In this document: piece after piece, positions 1 to 5,991 of the stretch
Layout: every line of letters begins with the position of its first letter
How positions within the stretch are numbered: the first letter of the stretch is position 1
From: Candidatus Aerophobota bacterium
GTDB lineage: Bacteria > Aerophobota > Aerophobia > Aerophobales > JAGHCO01
Reading direction: 5' to 3'
Assembly: GCA_021160405.1 (NCBI GenBank)
Contig: JAGHCO010000198.1
Span: forward strand, 1 to 6,215
Length of the DNA stretch: 6,215 bases
Notes under the pieces: generated by a model
Seen by the model: the letters and a program-made list of their open reading frames with translations, nothing else
The model's database searches: none
Told to the model about the DNA's origin: nothing
Program-made: the position numbers and the translations under genes

Positions 1-3000
1 CCTATATCCCGGTTAGTGAGTATGAAGAAAAAATAGCTAAAATTGAAAAGACTATTACCAAGATTCTGGACCTTCTTGCAAATTTTTTAAATAAAGTTTC
101 CTTTTTTGTACATTATTTAAGCGTGATCTTCCATAGTCCTGGTGAAATTCGAGTCTATGATTCTCAGAGTAACATTACAGGTTTAGTAAATGGTGAGATT
201 AGAGAGGAAATTCCCAATTCTTTATATGACAATGAAGAGAAAACAATTGTGATCTTCTCTCCATCCGATTCTTATCGTTATGACATATTAGGTAAAAGTG
301 AAGGAAAATACGGGTTAGAGGTAACTTCTGGCAAAGAAGCAAAAATCACCACCTTTACCGCCGCTGATATTCCCGTATCATCCAATACAGTCCATCAATA
401 TACCATTGATTGGAATGCTCTTTCTCAAGGTAAGAAAGGAACTACTGTACAAATGGACAATGATGGAGATGGTACGTTTGAGAAAACTGCCAATACAGGG
501 GCAACATTCCAGCCACCACTGGTAAAGATAAACTCACCACCCGATGATAGTGCTATCTCTGATACAGTAGCTATTGAAGGAACTGCCTGGAGTGAGATTC
601 TTACCCGGTACAAAGTAGAATACGGGGAGGGAACCGAACCTTTAAGCTGGGCTACAATAAAAACTTCTACTATACCAGTCAGCAATGACACCTTAGCTAC
701 CTGGGATACCACCAGTCTCGATGATGGAATTTATACATTGAGAGTGTATGCTGAGGATCAGGCAGGACTTACATCTACTCATACAGTCAAAGTAAAAGTA
801 GATAATACTTCTCCTCAGGCTACAATAACCTTCCCATCCAGTGGTGATGCTATCTCAGGTGTAACTACTATAATAGGAACAGTTTCTGATAAGAATTTTT
901 CTTGCTATACTGTAAAATACATGGAGGCAACCTCACCGGCGAGATGGATAACAATTGCTGTCTCTACCACGCCTTGTAGCAGTAATACCTTAGCTACCTG
1001 GAATACAACTTCTACAGATAATGGAAACTACATATTGAAGCTCTTCGTTGAAGATAAGGCAGGTAATAATTCTGAAGATACGATAAAGCTTAATGTAGAT
1101 AATACCTCCTATCACATACAAGCCATTCAAGATGCCTATCAAGCTATAGAAAAAGCTTTTGAGATAGAAGATATTACTTCTTTGATGTCTTATTTTTCTT
1201 TTAACTTTCTACACAATGGTGGTCAACATAAAGACTACTGGCAAACTGAATTTGAAAATATTTTTTCTAACTACCAAAACATTCAAGTTGAATTTACCAA
1301 TCTCAGAATATCTATAAACGAGGAAGGAAATCAGGCTACCACGAGTCTCCATGTAAAAATCACCGCTGAGCCAGAAGGTGGTGGGGAAACTACAACCCTT
1401 ATGGATAAGGATCTATCCGATGATTGGTTAAATTACTGGATTAGAGAAGACGGAAGCTGGAGGTTATGTGGAAATCAGCAAAGGGTAGCTGTAGATGTTG
1501 ATACCCTGTATTTTGAGGGAAGTGGTTATAAACTTATAATTAGGGCCTCGGCTCTTCCCGGTGATATTTCATCTATCAGTATCTCTGGACCCTCATATAT
1601 AGATACAGCGGATATTGTGGGAGGAGGGGATCCACACTATCTTTATAATGATGGAAATCATTGTGATGCTGGGGCTAATGATGGCTTGTGGGGAAGTTGG
1701 TTAAATATAGATACTACCCCAACAGTAGGTGATATCATAACTTTTCATATAACCTACACTGATTCAACCACTGAAACAAAGCAAAAAGCAATAGATGGAG
1801 TATTTACCAAAGCTGTTTCAATAGTTTCACCTCCTGATGGATCTTACGTTTTCTCTACTACGCCAACCTTTAAATGGCAAAGCCTTTCCAAATCTGGCCT
1901 AAGTTATGGACTTGAGATTGATGATAAGAACCATAATCGAATTTACAGTATCTACAACCTGCCTGATGGAACAACATCCCACACTATCCCCGGTGGGTAT
2001 TTAAATAATGGAGAGACATACTACTGGGATGTAACTGTATCCGATGGTAATGGCAATGGAGCAATTTCAAAATCATACCTCTTCACTGTCTCTTTACCCT
2101 CAACAGGTATTTCAGGTACTGTTAGCTCTGAGACTGGAGAAAAAGATGCCTGGATATTTATCCAGCCTCAAGGAGGCAAAATAAGTGTAGAAAAACCCGC
2201 CATTGCAGAAGTCCAGGTGAAAGTAGGTACAACGTATACCCTGGCTCTCTCTCAAGGAACATATGATGTGTATGTTGTAACAGGAGACATCTCAGATCAA
2301 GGCGTGTTTTCAGATATTGTTATAAGGGGAGCAAGAAAAGATGTTGTAGTTAATCAGGGTAAAATAACAAGTGGAATTAACTTTACCTTATATGAAGGTG
2401 GAATATTACAGGGGACGGTTACAGGTTCTGCAAAAGGCACTGCATTGCCAGGAGCTTCAGTATTGGTGTATACAAAATCCAGCTCTTTTTTGCAGGCTTT
2501 TGCTTTTACCGATAAGAATGGGGATTATTCCCTTCTGCATATACCTAAGGGGACCTATACTATAGTAGTTCAAGCTCCTGGTTGTAAGCCTAAGTCCTCT
2601 TATGTGAATATTAAAATAGGAAAAACAACAACTAAGAATTTTATCTTATCTCAAAAGCGGACAGTTCCTTCTGTTGCTTCAATTACAGTTGATGGAGATC
2701 CAAATGACTGGAAAGGTATAAACCCTGTAGTATCTGATCCACAAGGAGATAGTTCAGGCAAGAAATCTGGAACTGACGTAAAAGCTATATATGTAGCCAA
2801 GGATGATACCTACCTTTATTTTATGATGAGCCTCTGGGATGGACCAACCAATTCGGATAAGGTTGAGTACCGTTATAAGTTTGATATAGATAAAAACGGC
2901 ATATTTAATGAAAAAGATATTGAGATTGCAGCAAGTCCAAATCCATCTCTTCCCTGGCACCTTTTTGCCTGGGATTGCAGTAGCCAGCACAATCACATTG

Positions 3001-5099
3001 AAAGTATCGAAAATAATGGATTAGTGGGATGTGGTAGTGTTTGCGAGATTGCTATTCCTTTGAGTAGTTTAAATAATGTTTCATCTTTTTACATAACTTC
3101 CTTAATCGCTGTAGTGGATCCTGAATCAGGAGAATACGCAGAACAAGACAAAGCCGATATTATTCCTCTTCTTTTAGGTAAAAAAGTATTGAAAGCTTAT
3201 GCAAAAACTATTCCTGCACGAGTAAAAGATTATATAGTTGCTGCAACAAAGGAGACAGATACAAAAATTAAGATAACTACAAAAGGTAAGGTAAAAATTA
3301 CAGTAGCAAAATATGCGGATAATCCTCATCCAGAAAAACCACTTCCTAATAATGCAGCTTCTCTTAACAAGTATATTGATATTTATGTTAGTGATCCAGA
3401 TGCAGTTGATTGGCCTCTTTATGTTGAGCTGTACTATAAGGATTCTGATGTTCCTCCAGAAGTTAAAGAGAGTACACTGGGACTCTACACTTGGAGGAAT
3501 GATACATGGAAAAGATGCCGTGATACAGGAGTTGATACTCAGACCAATATTGTCTGGGCAAATATATATCAAGATGAGCTTCCAGGATCTCCAATAGGGA
3601 TGGGTGGCTCAAAAGATACAACCCCGCCACCTGCACCAGTTATATCAAGTTCAACTCATCCTGATGAAAATAAGTGGTATAATAACAATGATCCAGTATT
3701 CACCTGGACAGAACCACAGGATCCATCTGGTATAGCAGGCTACAGCTATTCTCTCAACAAAACACCAACAAGTACACCGAATACAACAGTTGATACAACA
3801 GCAAGAACTATATCTTACACCAATATTCAAGATGGTAGTTGGTACTTTCATGTAAGGGCAGAGGATAGTGCAGGTAACTGGGGCCCAGCAAACCATTATA
3901 CAGTAAGGATAGATACAACTTTACCAACGACAGATATCTCATCACCTACAATAGATACATTTGTTAAAGGATTGGTAACTATAAAAGGAACAGCTTATGA
4001 CAAAAATCTTGATCATTATACATTAGAATACGGTGAAGGAACTTCTCCTTCTGGTTGGATAGCTATTAGCACTTCTACCAATCCTGTATCTAATGGGATC
4101 TTAGCCACCTGGGATACAGCCGGTATAGATGATGGAGTTTACACCTTGAGGGTTTGGGTTGAGGACAAGGCAGGAAATACCTCCGAGCATACAGTGGAGG
4201 TTAATGTTGACAATACCTTGCCCACAGCAGAAATTAGTTATCCTTCTAAAGGCGATATTCTCTCAAAAGCTACTGTCATAGTAGGTACAGCTTGGGATAA
4301 AAACTTCGATCAGTATATTCTAGAGTATGGTGAAGGAACTTCGCCTGTTAGCTGGAATAGTATTGTAATCTCCGCCAATTCGGTTAAAAAGGAAGTGTTG
4401 GCCAGTTGGGATATAACCAGTTTAAAGGATGGTATGTATGTTTTAAGGCTTAAAGTTTTTGATAAAGCAAAGAATACAAAAGAGGATCAGATTAATCTAG
4501 CTGTAGATAATATCTATCCTGAAACACACCTAACAGATTATCCTCCTTCTCAAGTTGTAGGTAACGTTCCTAAAGTAGATGTGAACTTTTCTTGGATAGG
4601 TTCTGATAATCTTACTGAAACTAACAATTTAGTTTATCAATGGAAGATGGAAGGTTATAAAGATGATAGTTGGTCTGATTGGTCCTTTAATACTTCAATT
4701 TCATATAAGCTTTCTTCAGGGAACTACACCTTCAAAGTAAGAGCAAAAGATGAAGGGGGCAATTATCCCGATGAAGATAACTCAGCAACAGCTAAATACT
4801 CTTTCACTATATTACTTCCTATAATTGTTTATCCAAATCCCTGCTACCTAAATAAAGGCCAGATAGTCACCATAGCAAATCTACCACTGAATTCCAAAGT
4901 TTATATTTATACTATTTCAGGAGAGCTGGTAAGAACCTTAGATGATGCTACAGAGATAATAAAAGAAGGTGGCTCAGCTACTGCTACATGGGATCTAAGA
5001 AATGATGCAGGGGAGGAGGTAGCCCAAGGAATCTATATTTATCTTGTTCCGGAGGCCACCGGGGGTAAAAAGGGAGGAAAGATAATTGTTATAAAGTAG
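1..5099 (+). CDS. Giant modular exported surface protein, 5'-truncated, with Ig-like repeats and a T9SS/FlgD-like C-terminal domain
   Basis: The frame is open from the first complete codon at position 3 to TAG at 5097-5099 (1698 residues). The start lies upstream: the GTG at 123 has no ribosome binding site or signal peptide, and 40 coherent in-frame codons precede it. Modules read by eye, in order: N-terminal module (residues 1-172); Ig-like repeats 1-2 (173-369); NTF2-like (372-494); beta-sandwich with an NDGxxxDxxANDGxW motif, choice-of-anchor-like (495-604); FN3-like (605-696); two carboxypeptidase-regulatory-like modules (700-797, 799-884); CBM9/DOMON-like (887-1058); unnamed surface-protein module (1059-1202); FN3-like (1207-1308); Ig-like repeats 3-4 (1309-1506); Ig/Y_Y_Y-like (1507-1604); C-terminal sorting-type domain with YPNP (1607-1698). 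No transmembrane segment or catalytic motif is visible. Such architecture suits a secreted, surface-attached adhesin or glycan-binding protein, or the stalk of an enzyme whose head is outside the window. The specific function is unknown. The gene is followed 10 bases later by a PorV-family gene. Confidence 0.9.
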   Translation, partial: YIPVSEYEEKIAKIEKTITKILDLLANFLNKVSFFVHYLSVIFHSPGEIRVYDSQSNITGLVNGEIREEIPNSLYDNEEKTIVIFSPSDSYRYDILGKSEGKYGLEVTSGKEAKITTFTAADIPVSSNTVHQYTIDWNALSQGKKGTTVQMDNDGDGTFEKTANTGATFQPPLVKINSPPDDSAISDTVAIEGTAWSEILTRYKVEYGEGTEPLSWATIKTSTIPVSNDTLATWDTTSLDDGIYTLRVYAEDQAGLTSTHTVKVKVDNTSPQATITFPSSGDAISGVTTIIGTVSDKNFSCYTVKYMEATSPARWITIAVSTTPCSSNTLATWNTTSTDNGNYILKLFVEDKAGNNSEDTIKLNVDNTSYHIQAIQDAYQAIEKAFEIEDITSLMSYFSFNFLHNGGQHKDYWQTEFENIFSNYQNIQVEFTNLRISINEEGNQATTSLHVKITAEPEGGGETTTLMDKDLSDDWLNYWIREDGSWRLCGNQQRVAVDVDTLYFEGSGYKLIIRASALPGDISSISISGPSYIDTADIVGGGDPHYLYNDGNHCDAGANDGLWGSWLNIDTTPTVGDIITFHITYTDSTTETKQKAIDGVFTKAVSIVSPPDGSYVFSTTPTFKWQSLSKSGLSYGLEIDDKNHNRIYSIYNLPDGTTSHTIPGGYLNNGETYYWDVTVSDGNGNGAISKSYLFTVSLPSTGISGTVSSETGEKDAWIFIQPQGGKISVEKPAIAEVQVKVGTTYTLALSQGTYDVYVVTGDISDQGVFSDIVIRGARKDVVVNQGKITSGINFTLYEGGILQGTVTGSAKGTALPGASVLVYTKSSSFLQAFAFTDKNGDYSLLHIPKGTYTIVVQAPGCKPKSSYVNIKIGKTTTKNFILSQKRTVPSVASITVDGDPNDWKGINPVVSDPQGDSSGKKSGTDVKAIYVAKDDTYLYFMMSLWDGPTNSDKVEYRYKFDIDKNGIFNEKDIEIAASPNPSLPWHLFAWDCSSQHNHIESIENNGLVGCGSVCEIAIPLSSLNNVSSFYITSLIAVVDPESGEYAEQDKADIIPLLLGKKVLKAYAKTIPARVKDYIVAATKETDTKIKITTKGKVKITVAKYADNPHPEKPLPNNAASLNKYIDIYVSDPDAVDWPLYVELYYKDSDVPPEVKESTLGLYTWRNDTWKRCRDTGVDTQTNIVWANIYQDELPGSPIGMGGSKDTTPPPAPVISSSTHPDENKWYNNNDPVFTWTEPQDPSGIAGYSYSLNKTPTSTPNTTVDTTARTISYTNIQDGSWYFHVRAEDSAGNWGPANHYTVRIDTTLPTTDISSPTIDTFVKGLVTIKGTAYDKNLDHYTLEYGEGTSPSGWIAISTSTNPVSNGILATWDTAGIDDGVYTLRVWVEDKAGNTSEHTVEVNVDNTLPTAEISYPSKGDILSKATVIVGTAWDKNFDQYILEYGEGTSPVSWNSIVISANSVKKEVLASWDITSLKDGMYVLRLKVFDKAKNTKEDQINLAVDNIYPETHLTDYPPSQVVGNVPKVDVNFSWIGSDNLTETNNLVYQWKMEGYKDDSWSDWSFNTSISYKLSSGNYTFKVRAKDEGGNYPDEDNSATAKYSFTILLPIIVYPNPCYLNKGQIVTIANLPLNSKVYIYTISGELVRTLDDATEIIKEGGSATATWDLRNDAGEEVAQGIYIYLVPEATGGKKGGKIIVIK
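3..518 (+). other. N-terminal visible module of the giant protein ('SPxxIRVYDSxSxxTGLVNG' type)
   Basis: Residues 6-35 are charged then hydrophobic and look like an amphipathic helix that closes an upstream domain. They run into HSPGEIRVYDSQSNITGLVN (44-63), then EEIPNS and a beta-rich stretch ending in a DNDGDGTFE motif (residues 152-160, position 456 onward) that resembles a calcium-binding loop. From memory, this module follows a catalytic or binding domain in large secreted proteins of uncultured bacteria and archaea, and does not stand at a protein's N-terminus. That supports truncation here. Its function is not known to me. Confidence 0.55.
519..1112 (+). repeat. Tandem Ig-like repeats 1 and 2 (99 residues each) within the giant protein
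   Basis: Repeat 1 covers 519-815 and repeat 2 covers 816-1112. Each begins with a strand leading into a conserved Pro, has a GTxxS/D..Y.V.Y core, a LATW(D/N)T motif, a D-G-x-Y-x-L strand and ends in VDNTS. The motif tryptophan codons are at 702 and 999, exactly 297 bases apart, and 15 bases around them (690-704 and 987-1001) are identical. The pattern is that of bacterial Ig-like modules found as spacers in surface proteins. Repeat 2 has lost the YGEG motif (YMEA instead) and has gained two cysteines at residues 301 and 325. Confidence 0.85.
1116..1484 (+). other. NTF2-like module inside the giant protein
   Basis: Residues 372-494 begin with helices (QAIQDAYQAIEKAFEIED, then SLMSYFS.NFLHNGG and a W..EF.NIFSNY helix), followed by strands with alternating hydrophobics and an ending WIREDGSWRLCGNQQ. 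Helix-helix-helix followed by a curved sheet, with a closing 'W...DGxWR' strand, is the pattern of NTF2-like (SnoaL/CaMKII-association-like) domains. The assignment rests on pattern reading without a profile search. No catalytic residues can be assigned, so a structural or small-ligand-binding role is likeliest. Confidence 0.55.
2100..2654 (+). other. Two carboxypeptidase-regulatory-like (CNA-B-like) beta-sandwich modules in the giant protein
   Basis: The first module (about residues 700-797) starts with GISGTVSSETGEKDA and includes a GTYDVYV strand. The second (about 799-884) has the textbook order G.LQGTVTG...G..LPGASV.V, then DKNGDYSLLHIPKGTYTIVV and APGC. The second is the clearer match to the CarboxypepD_reg-like family, whose members are non-catalytic stalk or spacer domains of surface proteins. 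The first is more divergent. Confidence 0.7.
2661..3176 (+). other. CBM9/DOMON-like binding module in the giant protein
   Basis: Residues 887-1058 open with ITVDGDPNDWKGI..V.SDPQGDS, continue with DVKAIYVAKDDTYLYFMMSLWDG and RYKFDIDKNG, and later contain an EIAIPLSSL strand. The 'DGxxxDW ... DVxxxxVAxDxxYLYF' order is characteristic of the CBM9-like/DOMON-like beta-sandwich superfamily. Known members bind sugars, metals or cofactors. Residues 961-972 (2883-2918) spell a D-x-D-x-N-G-x-x-N-x-x-D loop that resembles an EF-hand or dockerin calcium loop. The ligand is unknown. This is the only visible module of the protein with a plausible substrate-binding role. Confidence 0.65.
3177..3608 (+). 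other. Unnamed conserved surface-protein module in the giant protein
   Basis: Residues 1059-1202 contain KIKITTKGKVKITVAKYADN, then YIDIYVSDPDAVDWPLYVEL, a Y-KDSDV segment, STLGLYTWRNDTWKRC and a NIVWANI strand. From memory, this order (VTVAKY..NP, KYIDxYVxDPxAVxWP, LxLYxWxxxxWxxCxxTGVxT) recurs near the C-termini of large secreted proteins of uncultured bacteria and archaea, often after CBM9-like or Ig-like modules. I cannot attach a firm family name. It is a beta-rich module with no catalytic signature. Confidence 0.5.
3927..4520 (+). repeat. Tandem Ig-like repeats 3 and 4 (99 residues each) within the giant protein
   Basis: Repeat 3 is 3927-4223 and repeat 4 is 4224-4520, again 297 bases each, with the motif tryptophan codons at 4110 and 4407. 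Both have YGEGTSP, A(T/S)WD, DG(V/M)Y.LR and a closing VDN. Repeat 3 is closest to repeat 1 (shared NPVSN/IPVSN, LATWDT, DDGxYTLRV, EDxAG, HTV). Repeat 4 shares features with repeat 2 (PSxGD, DKNF, EDxIxLxVDN). The second pair therefore looks like a copy of the first pair as a unit. Confidence 0.85.
4821..5096 (+). other. C-terminal T9SS type A / FlgD-Ig-like sorting-type domain of the giant protein
   Basis: Residues 1607-1698 begin with IIVYPNPC, continue with a VTIANLP...VYIYTISGELVRTL core, then ATWDLRNDAGEEVAQGIYIYLV, and end in KGGKIIVIK. 'YPNP' at the start, 'I-x-G-E-L-V-R-T-L' in the middle, 'W(D)xxNxxGxxVxxGIYxY' and a basic 'GKIxxxK' end are shared by T9SS type A sorting domains and FlgD-like Ig domains. 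In Bacteroidota, type IX C-terminal domains direct cargo across the outer membrane and are removed on arrival. A purely structural FlgD-like role cannot be excluded in a non-Bacteroidota host. Confidence 0.75.
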
Positions 5100-5104
5100 G
5101 GAGG
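5098..5104 (+). promoter_or_regulatory. Ribosome binding site of the PorV-family gene
   Basis: AGGGAGG lies 5 bases before the ATG at 5110 and overlaps the TAG stop (5097-5099) of the giant gene. Ribosomes finishing the giant gene would stop on this site, so translational coupling is plausible. It also fixes the start of the downstream gene. Confidence 0.8.
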
Positions 5105-5109
5105 CAATA

Positions 5110-5991
5110 ATGAGGAAAGTACTAATAAAAACCCTTACAATAACCGTCTTACTTTTAATTTCAGGTTCTCTCTCCTATGCTTTAGGTTCTGGAACAACTG
5201 CAGCCAATTTTTTAAAAATACCAGTGGGAGCAAGAGCAGCTGCAATGGGAGGAGCATTTACAGCGTTAGCCGATGATGGGACAGCTTTATATTGGAACCC
5301 AGCAGGACTTGCCAGAGTAGAGAAAATGCAACTTTCAACAGTGTATAATATGTGGTTTCAAGGGATAAAACGGGGATACCTGAGTCTGTCCTTTCCTCTA
5401 TTAGGAGGAGAGGCTGGATTAGGGATAAATTATGTAGATACAGGAAAAATAGAGAGAAGAGATGAGGAGGGAAATCTTATAGGAGAGGTTAGTGCATCTG
5501 ATATTCTTACCTCCTTTGGCTATGCTCAACAACTCTCTTTTGATGTAATGTCTGGGGTAAGCGTGGGAATACTGCAGGAGACTCTGGCTGAGAACAAGAA
5601 GAGTACTTATTTGGCCAATTTCGGGCTTTTAATTACCACTGGATCTTTCTCTTTAGGAGCAGTCTATCAGAATATAGGATCAAATTTGGGGAGAGAGGAT
5701 CCTCTGCCCTTTACCTATAGAGCAGGAGTAGCTTTAAAATTCAAATCTTTTAATATAGCCGTTGATGCTGTTAAAGCAATAGATGAGGATATTTATTTTT
5801 GTGCAGGTTTAGAATGGTGGATAGGAAACATCTTAGCCTTAAGAGCAGGTTATAGGACGAATCAAGATATTGGCTCTGGCGTAAGTGGTGGAATAGGTTT
5901 GAGAATAAGCACAATTAATCTTGACTATGCCTATGTTCCCTATGGAGAGTTAGGGAATGCACAGAGGATTTCCTTGGGGATTAAACTTTAA
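5110..5991 (+). CDS. PorV/PorQ (UPF0164)-family outer-membrane beta-barrel protein
   Basis: The 293-residue protein starts at ATG 5110 behind a strong ribosome binding site. Residues 1-24 form a signal peptide: basic MRK, a hydrophobic core, and S-Y-A before a probable cut after Ala24. The family hallmark follows at residues 40-68: GAR.AAMGG.F.ALADD, then YWNPAGLA. The rest is alternating beta strands rich in Gly and aromatics, ending in an RISLGIKL strand with a final Leu instead of the usual Phe. It belongs to the PorV/PorQ group, related to FadL-type barrels. At 293 residues it is shorter than Bacteroidota PorV (roughly 390). In Porphyromonas, PorV passes type IX cargo from the translocon to the attachment complex. 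Its position 10 bases after a gene for a protein with a sorting-type C-terminal domain suggests a cargo-partner pair. That pairing is inference, and a PorQ-like or other barrel role remains possible. Confidence 0.85.
   Translation: MRKVLIKTLTITVLLLISGSLSYALGSGTTAANFLKIPVGARAAAMGGAFTALADDGTALYWNPAGLARVEKMQLSTVYNMWFQGIKRGYLSLSFPLLGGEAGLGINYVDTGKIERRDEEGNLIGEVSASDILTSFGYAQQLSFDVMSGVSVGILQETLAENKKSTYLANFGLLITTGSFSLGAVYQNIGSNLGREDPLPFTYRAGVALKFKSFNIAVDAVKAIDEDIYFCAGLEWWIGNILALRAGYRTNQDIGSGVSGGIGLRISTINLDYAYVPYGELGNAQRISLGIKL

Noticed and set aside
123..125. GTG as the start codon of the giant gene
   Set aside because: The frame is open upstream to the window edge, no ribosome binding site precedes it, and the resulting protein would lack a signal peptide.
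425..712. Reverse-strand open frame of 95 codons
   Set aside because: It lies wholly opposite the well-supported Ig-like repeat region of the giant gene, and its translation has no recognisable domain.
2371..2565. Forward open frame of 64 codons in another frame
   Set aside because: It is a shadow inside the carboxypeptidase-regulatory-like modules, with no ribosome binding site or recognisable product.
2754..3896. Several open frames of 80-132 codons on both strands (reverse 2754-2996, 3174-3572 and 3651-3896; forward 3313-3597)
   Set aside because: All overlap the coding frame of the giant gene. Their translations are low-complexity, rich in Ile, Cys and Phe, and show no domain pattern.
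519..4520. CRISPR array or mobile element as the cause of the repeats
   Set aside because: The repeats are 297-base in-frame protein modules with diverged sequence. There are no short identical repeats with spacers and no transposase or terminal inverted repeats.
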